Source of the DNA: JARRNJ01 sp037385045
GTDB lineage: Bacteria; Pseudomonadota; Gammaproteobacteria; JASBUN01
Reading direction: 5' to 3'
Length of the DNA stretch: 64,000 nt
NCBI GenBank assembly: GCA_037385045.1
Contig: JARRNJ010000007.1
Span: 1 to 64,000 of the forward strand
In this document: positions 8,601 through 17,588 of the stretch, piece after piece
Numbering within the stretch: the first letter of the stretch is position 1
How the letters are laid out: each line of letters starts with the position of its first letter
Notes under the pieces: generated by a model
What the model was told of the DNA's origin: nothing
Databases searched by the model: none
The model's input: only the letters and a program-made list of their open reading frames with translations
Program-made: the position numbers and the translations under genes

Positions 8601-10413
8601 CTAGTGGCCGCTGTATAAGTCTTCGATCGCGGCGGCGTACTTGCGCAGAATCTGCGCCCGGCGCAGTTTCATGGTCGGGGTGAGCAGCCCGTTGTCCACG
8701 GTCCACGGTTCGGGGCACACGGTGATGCGGTGTATCTTGGCGTAACCGGGAAACTGTCGCGGGAAACTGTCGCGTCAGTTGGGCCACGCGCGCCCCCACG
8801 ATCTGTTCGCGGCGCACAGGCGGTACGGCTTCGGGGCGGCGGCTGACGCCGTGCTGGCCGGCCACTGCGGCCCAAACCTCAGGATTGAGGACCACCAGCG
8901 CCACCAGGTACGGCCTGCCTTCGCCGGTCACCAGCACGTGGTCGAACAGCCGGTCGACGACGATAGCGCTTTCCATATCAACCGGGGACACCTTCTCGCC
9001 GTTGGACAGGACAATGATCTCCTTCAGGCGGCCGGTGATATAGATGTGGTGGTCCTCGATCCGCACCCGGTCGCCGGTATGCAGCCAGCCTTCGGCATCG
9101 ATGGCGGCGCCGGTGGCCTTCGGATCCTTCCAGTAGCCCAACATGACATTGGGTCCGCGTACCAGCAGTTCCTCATTGTCGGCCACTTTCACCTCGACGC
9201 CGGGCAGCGGTTCGCCGACGCTGGCCGGGTCGTTGTGTTCCTGGCGGTTGACGCTGATCACCGGGCTGCTTTCCGTGAGGCCGTAGCCCTGGACCATGGT
9301 AAGGCCGAGGCCGATGAACAGTCGGGCAATGGGCGTGGGCAACGCCGCGCCCCCGCATACTGCCAGGCGCAGGCGGCCGCCGAGGCGGGCGCGAACTTTT
9401 TTCCCCACCAGACGGTCGAGCAGCGGCTGCACGATGAAACCCGGCTGCCAGCCGATCTTTCCCTGCTGGTGGAGGAATCGCCGCCACCCCAATTCCACCG
9501 CCTGTTCGAACAGGCGCCGGGCGAGTGGCGGCTTGGCGGCCAGTTGTTCCTGGATACGTCCGTGGACGCGCTCGAAAATCCGCGGCACGGAAATCAGAAC
9601 CGTCGGGCGTACGTGCACGAGGTCCTCGCGCAGCTCGGCGATCGAGCGGGCGTAGGCGACGGTGGCGCCGCCCAGCATCGGTATGTAATACCCGGCGGTG
9701 CGTTCGAGGGTGTGCGACAGGGGCAGAAAAGAAAGAAACAGGTCCTCCCGGTAGATGGTCATGCTCTGTACGCTGGCCCAACTGTTCCACACCATGTTGT
9801 GATGGCTGAGCATGACGCCTTTGGGCCGACCCGTGGTGCCGGAGGTGTAGACGATGCTGGCCAGGTCCCCGGGCGCGGCGCGGTCGGGCGCGAGTTGGCA
9901 GGGTTCGCCTGGCAGCCACTCACCGACCCACCGCAACCGCGGGTCATGGGGTTCGCCTTCCATTTCCTCCAGGGTGAGGATGCGCTGCACCTGCCCCAGT
10001 TCATGGCGCACCCGGTAGAGCTGCGACCAGTGTTCGCCGCCCTCGATCAACAGCAGCTTGGCCCCGCTGTGTTGCAGGATATAGGCGGCGTTTTCCGCAC
10101 GGTCCAAGGTGAAGAGCGGCACCACCACCAGGCCGAGGCTGAGCGCGGCCTGGTCGAACAGGACCCACTGCGGGCAGTTGCGCAGCATGATCGCAACCCG
10201 GTCCCCGGGCTGCAGGGCTTCGTTTTGCAGCGCCGTCTGCCAGCGTGCCACGCCGGCGGCCATTGCCGACCACGTGATGTCGCTCCAGGCGCCCGTGGCA
10301 TTGTCGAAGTGACGGTAGCCGACCGCATCGGGAGTGCGCTCGACACGGGCGCGAAAGAGACCATGGAGGGTGCCGGCGGTGTCGGGATTGATGTAGTCCC
10401 TGGTCCAGGCCAT
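8601..10413 (-). pseudogene. Long-chain acyl-CoA synthetase, frameshifted by 13-bp duplication
   Basis: AMP-forming fatty acid-CoA ligase of the COG1022 type. The motifs YTSGTTGRPKGVMLSHHN, GYGLTESSP and LHTGDRVRIEDHHIYITGR are intact. The frame is correct from ATG 10413 for about 547 residues. A perfect 13-bp tandem repeat at 8748-8773 then shifts it. Removing one copy leaves exactly 600 codons ending at the TAG at 8603-8601, and restores a normal C terminus with GYAKIHRITV and LTPTMKLRR. That C terminus carries the conserved catalytic lysine of the family. As read here, that part is lost and translation runs in frame into the downstream thioesterase. The gene lies 15 bases after the fadJ-like gene. 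It could be a genuine mutation, a slippage switch or an assembly error. Confidence 0.88.
8748..8773. repeat. 13-bp perfect tandem duplication
   Basis: GGGAAACTGTCGC occurs twice, head to tail, at 8748-8760 and 8761-8773. It lies inside the 3' part of the acyl-CoA synthetase gene. Thirteen bases is not a multiple of three, so it changes the frame. Confidence 0.97.
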
Positions 10414-10428
10414 GGTGGCTGTGTCTGC

Positions 10429-12528
10429 CTACCCGCCGGCGGGCGCGGGTTCCCGGCTCCAACTGGGATCGGGTGCGAAGCGATCGCCGCAGCGGTGCTC
10501 CAACGCCAGCAGCCGCGAGCGTAGCGCCTGGACTCCGGTGGCGCGGGCGTAATGCAGCGGACCGCCCCGAAACGGAGCGAAGCCGGCGCCGAATACCACA
10601 CCGGCGTCGAGCAGATCGGCGTCTTCCACCACCTGCTCGCGCAGGCAGGCGGCGGCCTCATTGATCAGGCGCAGGATCAACCGTTCCTCCAGGTCGGGCG
10701 GGGCCCGGTAATCGCGCGCCGGTCGGCGCGACGACGGTTTGCCGCGGCGATAGTCGTAGAAGCCGCCGCCGCTCTTGAGTCCGAGGCGTCCGGCGCGGAC
10801 AAGGGCGCGCAGCGATTCCGGAACGCCGGTGCCGAGACGCTCGGCGAGGATTTCCGCCACCGACAGGCAAACATCCAGGCCAACCGTATCGGCCAGGGTC
10901 AACGGGCCCATGGGCATACCGAATTGCACCGCCGCCTGGTCCACGAGCGCCGCCGGCACGCCTTCTTCGGCCAGCGTCACCGCCTCCAGCAGATAGGGCA
11001 TGAGGATGCGGTTGACGAGGAATCCCGGGGTGCTGCGCACCGGCAGCGGCAGGCGGTCGATCTGCCGCGCGAACGCCGCGGCCTGGCGCGCGGACTCCTG
11101 GGTCGTATTATTCCCCGCCACCACTTCCACCAGCTGCATTTTGTCCACCGGATTGAAAAAGTGCAGTCCCACCAGCCGTTCGGGCCGCAGCAGGCTTGCG
11201 CCCAGCTCCTCCAGGGGGATGCTGGAAGTGTTGGTGGCGATCAGGGCGGAACGCTTGATGCGTGGCTCCATGTCACGGAACAGCGCCTGTTTGGCGTCCA
11301 GGTCCTCGAAGATCGCTTCGATCAACACGTCCGCGCGGGCAATGCCGTCCCCCTTGGCGTCCGGTATCAGGCGGTCCATGGCCGCCTGCACCGAGCGCGG
11401 CCGGCGCAGCTTGCGGCGAAACAACGTGTGGGCCCGCCGTATCGCCGGGGCGATGTGCGCGGGGGTGCGGTCCTGCAGCGTCACTGTCAGCCCCCGTAAG
11501 GTGCACCATGCGGCAATGTCGCCGCCCATGGCGCCCGCGCCGACCACGTGCACGTGCTGCGCTCGGAACTCTGCCTTGCGCCCCAGGCTCTTCAATCGCT
11601 CCTGGAGGAAGAACACCCGCAGCAGATTCTGCGCCGTTTCGCCGGTGAGTAGCCGCGCCACGGACCGGGCTTCCTCGACCATCATTACATCGGGCTGCCC
11701 GGCGAAGTGCTGCCACAGGTCGATCAGCGCGTAAGGAGCCGGGTAATGTTCGCGGGCGGCCCGTTTCGCCACCTGGCGGCGCAGCACCGCCGCCGCCACG
11801 GGGCGTAGCGGGCGCCACCCGGGAAGTCGGCTGAACCATGCGGAGCGCTTCGGCGGCGGTTGGTGGTCGATCAGGCTGCGCGCTGCGCTGTCGAGCGAAT
11901 GTTCGGGAACGGCATGATCGACCAGTCCGATGCGTGCGGCTGCCCGCGCGTCGAGCGAGCGGCCGGTCAACATCATATCCATGGCGGTTGGCGCGCCCAC
12001 CAGGCGAGGCAGCCGCACGGTGCCGCCGAAGCCCGGATGGATGCCGAGCCGGACTTCGGGCAGTCCGATGCGCGTGGCCGCGTCATTGCAGGCCACCCGG
12101 TAGCGGCACGCCAGCGCCAGCTCGGTGCCGCCGCCCAGGCAGAAACCGTGAATGATGCTGACCGTGGGGAAGGGCAGTGCCGCCAGGCGGTCGAAGATGT
12201 TCTGTGCCAGCCGCACCTGCTCGAAAGCCTTTTCCTCGTCGGCCAGATGCGTGAACTCGCGTACGTCGGCGCCGGCGATGAAGCCGTTGTGCTTGTCGGA
12301 GACGACTACCAATCCGGTGGGGGCATGGCGTTCAATCTGTTCAAGACAGTCGTTGAGTTCACGCAGAACCGGCGTCGACAGCACGTTGGTGCGGCCGTCC
12401 GCATGGTCGAAATGCAGCCAGCCGATGCCGTTGCGGTCCCAGCGGATTTTCCAGTGACGGGCCGCCGTGGTGGTTTCCTCGGCGGCCGGCGCCTGCGGAT
12501 CGTTTTGGGTTGCATCGGTATCGGTCAT
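10429..12528 (-). CDS. fadJ: Fatty acid oxidation complex alpha subunit (enoyl-CoA hydratase / 3-hydroxyacyl-CoA dehydrogenase)
   Basis: Bifunctional beta-oxidation enzyme, 699 residues. The start is ATG 12528 with GAGGAA nine bases upstream; the in-frame GTG at 12534 is too close to that site. The N-terminal crotonase domain has GFIAGADVREF, HGFCLGGGTELALACRYRVA and GLPEVRLGIHPGFGG. The dehydrogenase half has the Rossmann motif GAGAMGGDIAAWC, ATNTSSIP, GLHFFNPVDKMQLVEVV and PGFLVNRILMPYL. It is closer to the FadJ/FadB family than to single-domain enzymes. It follows the thiolase gene by 37 bases. Confidence 0.93.
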   Translation of the reverse strand: MTDTDATQNDPQAPAAEETTTAARHWKIRWDRNGIGWLHFDHADGRTNVLSTPVLRELNDCLEQIERHAPTGLVVVSDKHNGFIAGADVREFTHLADEEKAFEQVRLAQNIFDRLAALPFPTVSIIHGFCLGGGTELALACRYRVACNDAATRIGLPEVRLGIHPGFGGTVRLPRLVGAPTAMDMMLTGRSLDARAAARIGLVDHAVPEHSLDSAARSLIDHQPPPKRSAWFSRLPGWRPLRPVAAAVLRRQVAKRAAREHYPAPYALIDLWQHFAGQPDVMMVEEARSVARLLTGETAQNLLRVFFLQERLKSLGRKAEFRAQHVHVVGAGAMGGDIAAWCTLRGLTVTLQDRTPAHIAPAIRRAHTLFRRKLRRPRSVQAAMDRLIPDAKGDGIARADVLIEAIFEDLDAKQALFRDMEPRIKRSALIATNTSSIPLEELGASLLRPERLVGLHFFNPVDKMQLVEVVAGNNTTQESARQAAAFARQIDRLPLPVRSTPGFLVNRILMPYLLEAVTLAEEGVPAALVDQAAVQFGMPMGPLTLADTVGLDVCLSVAEILAERLGTGVPESLRALVRAGRLGLKSGGGFYDYRRGKPSSRRPARDYRAPPDLEERLILRLINEAAACLREQVVEDADLLDAGVVFGAGFAPFRGGPLHYARATGVQALRSRLLALEHRCGDRFAPDPSWSREPAPAGG

Positions 12529-12565
12529 TGGCACAGGTTCCTCGCGCAGTTCGCCGTGACGGACT

Positions 12566-13870
12566 TCAGACCGTCTCCATCAACATAGCACCACCCTGGC
12601 CGCCGCCGATACACAGGCTGGCCACGCCGCGCTGGGCCGAGTTGCGGCGCAGCACGTGCAGAAGGTGAAGTACGATGCGAGCGCCGCTGGCGCCGACCGG
12701 GTGGCCGACACTGACGCCGCCACCGTCCACGTTGAGGCGTTGGCGGTCGAGTTCACCCATCGACTGCTTGAGGTGCAGGTGCCGGCGGCAGTAATCCTCG
12801 TCGTTCCAGGCCCGCAGGCAGGCCAGTACCTGGGCGGCAAAGGCTTCGTTGATTTCCCAGTAGTCAACGTCCTCAAGCTGAAGCTGCTGCCGCCGCAGCA
12901 GCGGCGTCATGGCATGCACCGGGCCCAAACCCATTTGCGCCGGGTCGACGGCCGCCCACTGGCTGTCGACGATGCGGCCCAATACCGGCAGTTGGTGTTC
13001 CTGGACGGCCTTTTCGCTGGCCAGCAACAGCCACGCCGCGCCGTCGGTGACCTGGGCGCTGTTACCAGCGGTGACCTGTCCGAACGGTCGTTCGAAGGCC
13101 GGCTTCAGCCGGTTCAACTGCTGGACGTCGGTGTCACGGCGCAGTCCCGTATCGGCGTCGGTGACGTTGCCGCGCAGGTCGTAGACGGGTTCGATCTCCT
13201 CGAGCCACCCCCGGTCCTGCGCTTCGGCCAGCCGCCGATGGCTTTCGACGGCGAACTCGTCCATCTCGGCCCGGGTGACGTCGAAGCGATGAGCGAGCAG
13301 TTCAGCGGTCTGTCCCATGGACAGGCCGACGAACGGATCGGTCAACCCGCGCAGCAGGGCGAGCACAGGTTTAAGGTACGCGGGCCGCAGGCGTGCGAGT
13401 GCCCGCACGCGTCCTCCCACACCGCGCGCCCGCGACCATCCCGCCAGCCAGCCGACCATGGCCCGGCTGAACAACACCGGCGCGTGGCTCATGGCCTCCG
13501 TGCCGCCGGCCAGCACCAGGTCGCAGAGCCCGTTGGCGATGTCGTGGGCGGCGCTGTCGATCGCCTGCATCCCCGAGCCGCAATTGCGCTGCACCGTCCA
13601 TCCGGGTACCGCATCACCGCACCCGAGGCGCAAGCCAACCACGCGTCCGATGTTGGCCTCCTCCGGTCCGGGCATGACACAACCGAGCACCACCTCGTCG
13701 AGTGCATCCGCGGGGAAAGGCTGGCGTGCCAGCAGCGGCCGCGCCGCCCACACGGCCAGGTCCGCGGCCGAAAACGCACCCGGTGCGCCCCGGACTTTGA
13801 GAAACGGGGTGCGGGCGCCGTCGACCACGAACACCGGTTTTCCCGTATAGGCTTTCTTGCGATACCCCAT
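12566..13870 (-). CDS. fadI: Acetyl-CoA C-acyltransferase (3-ketoacyl-CoA thiolase)
   Basis: Last step of beta-oxidation, 434 residues. The start is ATG 13870 (MGYRKKAYTGKPVFVVDGARTPF). The GTG at 13897 precedes the ribosome site AAAGGAG and is rejected. The nucleophilic cysteine is in QRNCGSGMQAID, the catalytic histidine in SVGHPVGASGAR and the second cysteine in LCIGGGQGG. NEAFAAQ is also present. The AAAGGAG overlaps the fadE stop codon, so translation is probably coupled. Confidence 0.94.
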   Translation of the reverse strand: MGYRKKAYTGKPVFVVDGARTPFLKVRGAPGAFSAADLAVWAARPLLARQPFPADALDEVVLGCVMPGPEEANIGRVVGLRLGCGDAVPGWTVQRNCGSGMQAIDSAAHDIANGLCDLVLAGGTEAMSHAPVLFSRAMVGWLAGWSRARGVGGRVRALARLRPAYLKPVLALLRGLTDPFVGLSMGQTAELLAHRFDVTRAEMDEFAVESHRRLAEAQDRGWLEEIEPVYDLRGNVTDADTGLRRDTDVQQLNRLKPAFERPFGQVTAGNSAQVTDGAAWLLLASEKAVQEHQLPVLGRIVDSQWAAVDPAQMGLGPVHAMTPLLRRQQLQLEDVDYWEINEAFAAQVLACLRAWNDEDYCRRHLHLKQSMGELDRQRLNVDGGGVSVGHPVGASGARIVLHLLHVLRRNSAQRGVASLCIGGGQGGAMLMETV

Positions 13871-13880
13871 GCGCGCTCCT

Positions 13881-16412
13881 TTAAAGTTGCCCGGCACCGC
13901 GGACCGGTTGCGCCGCTGCCGACTGGACCGCGGCCGGGTCCGCGATCGGCTCGCTTTTCAGGGGCGCTGCCGATTCGGGCCCGGCGGCGCCGTTCCCATG
14001 CAACGAGGGCACGAAGTCATCCACCGCCGTTACAACGGTGCGTGCGGCGCGGGCCGCGCGCACCAATGCCGCTTCGTCGGCGCTGATCACGGAGTCCTGC
14101 AGCGCTTGTTCCAACAGATCACCGTGGTCCTGCAGGCGCCCGTCGCGCATGGCGTTGCGCAGCGTTTGTTCAACCGGTTCGGCGGCCACCACTTTCGACA
14201 GCGCATCGTCGAGCCGTGCCAGCGCTTCGCGGCCCGCCTGCGGCAGGAAGATGCCCTGCGTGAGCCGGTCACGGACCGCGCCCGGTTCCAGCAGCAGCAC
14301 CGCCACTTGATGACCCAGTTGATCCGAGGGCGGGCGACAGTGCGCTCCCAATGGAAATGCGAGTGCCCGCAGCAGCCACGCCAGCCACCGGTTGGGATAG
14401 TTGCGCAGCAGCGCCGTGCAGGCGGTCTGGATCTCGTACAGTGCCTGCTGGCAGCTCCAATGTAACAGGGGCAGGTCTTCGGCCGGCGACTGCTGGTCGT
14501 GGAAACGCTTCAGGCACGCCGAACCGATGTACAGGTTGCTGAACATATCCGCCAGGCGGCCGGACAGCTTCTCCCGGCGTTTCAGGGCACCGCCCAGCGT
14601 CAACATGGAAATGTCCGCGACCAGCGCGAACACCGCGCTCATGCGGGTCAGTTGCCGATAATAGCGCGCCGCCGGGCCGCGCACCGGGGAGCGTGCCAGG
14701 CGTGCGCCGGTCAGGCCCAGGAACAGGCTGCGTGCCAAGTTGCTGAGGGTGAAACCCATGTGCCCGAACAAGGCCCGGTCGAAGCGTTTCAGCGCCGCGT
14801 CGGGATTGGGGTCGAGCGCCGCGCTGATTTCCTCAAGCGCATACGGGTGGCAGCGCAGAGCGCCTTGGCCGAACACGATCAGGCTGCGGGTGAGGATATT
14901 GGCGCCTTCGACGGTAATGCTGATGGGTATGGCCTGATACGCCCGGGCGAGCAGGTTGTGGGGACCCATGCAGATCCCGACGCCTCCATGCACGTCCATT
15001 GCGTCGTTGATCACGCGGCGCATGCGTTCGGTGAGGTTGTACTTGGCGATCGCCGAAACCACCGCCGGGTGCTCGCCGAGATCAACGCCGGTGGTGGTCA
15101 GGTTGCGTACCGCATCCATCTGGTAGGTATAACCGCCGATGCGTGCCAGCGCCTCCTCGACGCCCTCGAACCGGCCGATGGGGAGCTTGAACTGCTGGCG
15201 GACGCGGGCGTAGGCACCGCTGGCGCGGGAGGCGAGTTTCCCCGCTCCGGTGCTCAACGCCGGAAGGGAAATGGAACGTCCCGCGGCCAGGCACTCCATC
15301 AACATCTGCCAGCCTTGGCCGACGCGTTCGCGCCCACCGATAACCCGGTCCATCGGGATGAACACGTCCTTGCCCCGGTTGGGTCCGTTCTGAAACGGAA
15401 TGTTGAGCGGCAGATGGCGCCGGCCGATGTCGATACCCGGCGTGTCGGTGGGAATCAGCGCCAGGGTGATGCCCAGCGCGTCCCGGTCGCCGATGAGGTG
15501 CTCCGGGTCATGGAGCTTGAATGCCAGGCCGAGGACGGTGGCCACCGGCCCCAGCGTGATGTAGCGCTTGCTCCAGTTCAAGCGAATGCCCAGCACGTTC
15601 CGGCGCCCATGGACGTCCTGCCGGCAAACCACGCCGGTATCGGGAATGGCGGCGGCATCGCTGCCGGCCTCGGGTCCGGTGAGGGCGAAACAGGGAACCT
15701 CGTCGCCGCGGGCCAGCCGCGGCAGGTAATGGTCTTTCTGGGCGTCGGTGCCGTAACGCAGCAGCAGCTCCGCCGGTCCGAGCGAGTTGGGCACCATCAG
15801 CGTGACCGCCGCGGTGACGCTGCGGCTGGCCACCTTCATCACCACGCACGAGTGCGCATGAGCCGAGAACTCCAGGCCGCCGTAGCGTCGGGGAATGATC
15901 ATGCCGAAGAAGCCGCGCTCCTTGATGAAGTGCCATACCGCCGGCGGCAGGTCCTGGCGCTCGTGGGTGATGTCCCAATCGTCGAGCATGGCGCAAAGCT
16001 GTTCCACCGGGCCGTCGAGAAACGCCTGTTCGTCGCTGCGCAGCTGTGGTTGGGGGAATTGCAGCAGCATGTTCCAGGGCGGCATGCCGCGGAACAGATT
16101 GCCGTCCCACCACACGGTGCCGGCGCGCAGCGCTTCCTGTTCGGTGCGGGAAATGGCCGGCATGTGTACGCGGAACGCCTGCAGCACCGGCCGGCTCAGC
16201 CGGCGGCGCAGCGGACGCACGGTCAGCGGAATGAATACGGCGGCGAGGAGCAGCGCGACGACGCCCTGCGCCCAGGAAAACGCCGGCGACACCACCACCC
16301 AGCCGCCCCAGGCGGCCGGCGCCAGCACCGTCCACAGCCACAAGGGGGCGCGAAAGTAGAGCAACAGCCAAGCGAACGCGGCGATGACAACGAGGGTGCT
16401 GAACGTCACCAT
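13881..16412 (-). CDS. fadE: Acyl-CoA dehydrogenase FadE
   Basis: Membrane-associated first enzyme of beta-oxidation, 843 residues, close to the length of E. coli FadE. The start is ATG 16412 (MVTFSTLVVIAAFAWLLLYF) with GAGGGAGAA upstream. Two hydrophobic segments occupy about residues 3-20 and 25-60. The acyl-CoA dehydrogenase core follows, with CFALTGPEAGSDAA, the substrate region and YQAIPISITVEGANILTRS. It is the first gene of the fadE-fadI-fadJ-acs-thioesterase operon and 13 bases downstream of the C92-type gene. Confidence 0.93.
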   Translation of the reverse strand: MVTFSTLVVIAAFAWLLLYFRAPLWLWTVLAPAAWGGWVVVSPAFSWAQGVVALLLAAVFIPLTVRPLRRRLSRPVLQAFRVHMPAISRTEQEALRAGTVWWDGNLFRGMPPWNMLLQFPQPQLRSDEQAFLDGPVEQLCAMLDDWDITHERQDLPPAVWHFIKERGFFGMIIPRRYGGLEFSAHAHSCVVMKVASRSVTAAVTLMVPNSLGPAELLLRYGTDAQKDHYLPRLARGDEVPCFALTGPEAGSDAAAIPDTGVVCRQDVHGRRNVLGIRLNWSKRYITLGPVATVLGLAFKLHDPEHLIGDRDALGITLALIPTDTPGIDIGRRHLPLNIPFQNGPNRGKDVFIPMDRVIGGRERVGQGWQMLMECLAAGRSISLPALSTGAGKLASRASGAYARVRQQFKLPIGRFEGVEEALARIGGYTYQMDAVRNLTTTGVDLGEHPAVVSAIAKYNLTERMRRVINDAMDVHGGVGICMGPHNLLARAYQAIPISITVEGANILTRSLIVFGQGALRCHPYALEEISAALDPNPDAALKRFDRALFGHMGFTLSNLARSLFLGLTGARLARSPVRGPAARYYRQLTRMSAVFALVADISMLTLGGALKRREKLSGRLADMFSNLYIGSACLKRFHDQQSPAEDLPLLHWSCQQALYEIQTACTALLRNYPNRWLAWLLRALAFPLGAHCRPPSDQLGHQVAVLLLEPGAVRDRLTQGIFLPQAGREALARLDDALSKVVAAEPVEQTLRNAMRDGRLQDHGDLLEQALQDSVISADEAALVRAARAARTVVTAVDDFVPSLHGNGAAGPESAAPLKSEPIADPAAVQSAAAQPVRGAGQL

Positions 16413-16425
16413 TTCTCCCTCACTT

Positions 16426-17373
16426 TCAGGCGCGTTTGGCGTGTGTCTTCCTGCTGAGGACCTCCTTGAGAAGCCCCACGCCGTGACGCGCATCTTCGGA
16501 CTCGGATGGCATCGGATCGGCGTCGTCGGGTGGAGACACTTGCGCCTGCACCTGCATCAGAATTTCCGCCGGCAGTCGGCCGGAATCATCTTCTCCCACC
16601 GGCTGTTCCCACGGGAACGTGCGGTATATGGCCATGTCCTCGAATCCAAGGTACGGGTGCTTGATGATGTCGAAGTAGGGCGAATAGTCGAAATCCTTGG
16701 GCGTGAACAGGCGCACGTTGCGCTTGTACAGGCGCAGCGCGCCGTCGTCGGACCGGTGGACCACGGGGATGATGGGGTATTGCACCGAGGAAAATGCCGC
16801 CGCGATCATGGATGAGCAGACGGTGCGAGTAGGTTGCCCGGCGTTGTGGGCGAACAAGGTGGAGCGCCAGCGCCGCGGCAAGACACCGTAGGGAAACATG
16901 AACCGTGCCAGGTCCAGCAGTTGGCGCAGGTCGTAGTCGCAGCCCAGATGCCGGGTCGTGTAGGCGATGACCTCCGAGACGTCGGGCCGCGACAACCCCT
17001 TGGGGCGACAGATGCGCAGGTGCTCCCGCGCGTACTTGTGCAGGGGGGTGACGATGGTGCCTTCGCCGAGGAGTGCCTCGATCACCAGTTGCTCGTGGGG
17101 ATCACCCTGGTGGAACTGCTCGATATGGCGGCGCACGTCGGGATCGTCGATCTCGGCCAGGCGGCCGATATACAGCGCGGAGTGGGTCCAGGGGCTCTGG
17201 GTGATGGTCTTGATGACATCACTGACGCGGCTGCGGCCCTCGATCAGGACCACGTCGCAGGGCCGAATCTCGAAGCGCAGGCGCTGGAAGTCACATAACG
17301 GGCTGCCACTGACGTCGCGTTCCTTGGTCAGCCATTGGATGAATCGTGTGCCAATCCATGCCCTGAGACCCAT
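16426..17373 (-). CDS. YiiX/YebB-like permuted NlpC/P60 cysteine hydrolase (C92 type)
   Basis: Predicted papain-like fold protein of 315 residues with circularly permuted catalytic residues. Histidine is in SPWTHSALYIG (H64), glutamate in VIEALLGEG (E99) and cysteine in TRTVCSSMIAAAF (C186). Motif DVVLIEG begins the core. Members of this family are thought to act on lipids, amides or peptide bonds, but the substrate is unknown. There is no obvious signal peptide. Its position directly before fadE, on the same strand with a 13-base gap, suggests a lipid-related role. That role is inferred. Confidence 0.75.
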   Translation of the reverse strand: MGLRAWIGTRFIQWLTKERDVSGSPLCDFQRLRFEIRPCDVVLIEGRSRVSDVIKTITQSPWTHSALYIGRLAEIDDPDVRRHIEQFHQGDPHEQLVIEALLGEGTIVTPLHKYAREHLRICRPKGLSRPDVSEVIAYTTRHLGCDYDLRQLLDLARFMFPYGVLPRRWRSTLFAHNAGQPTRTVCSSMIAAAFSSVQYPIIPVVHRSDDGALRLYKRNVRLFTPKDFDYSPYFDIIKHPYLGFEDMAIYRTFPWEQPVGEDDSGRLPAEILMQVQAQVSPPDDADPMPSESEDARHGVGLLKEVLSRKTHAKRA

Positions 17374-17588
17374 TGCATGCTCCTTCTCGGGCGGGGGGAT
17401 CGAGAAAACCGGCGGCCGGGTTCTTTGCTGCGTTCAGACTTCCGTTATGACCGTTGTGTCGCCCCCTTGGTCCGCGCGTGACGCGACCGCCACGCGCGCG
17501 CAAAAACCTTGCCCTACACTCAACTATAGATAGCCGCGCGAAGAAAGGAAAGGCGGGCGCCAATACAAGGCCGCCGGAAAGGCGTGGT
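17374..17588. other. Intergenic region upstream of the C92/fadE operon
   Basis: This stretch holds the leader of the C92-fadE operon, with GAGAAGGAG just before its start, and the 3' flank of the class V aminotransferase. No clear promoter consensus or RNA gene was recognised. Confidence 0.4.

Noticed and set aside
8779..10524. A 581-codon plus-strand frame opposite the acyl-CoA synthetase
   Set aside because: No family motifs; the minus strand encodes the adenylate-forming enzyme.
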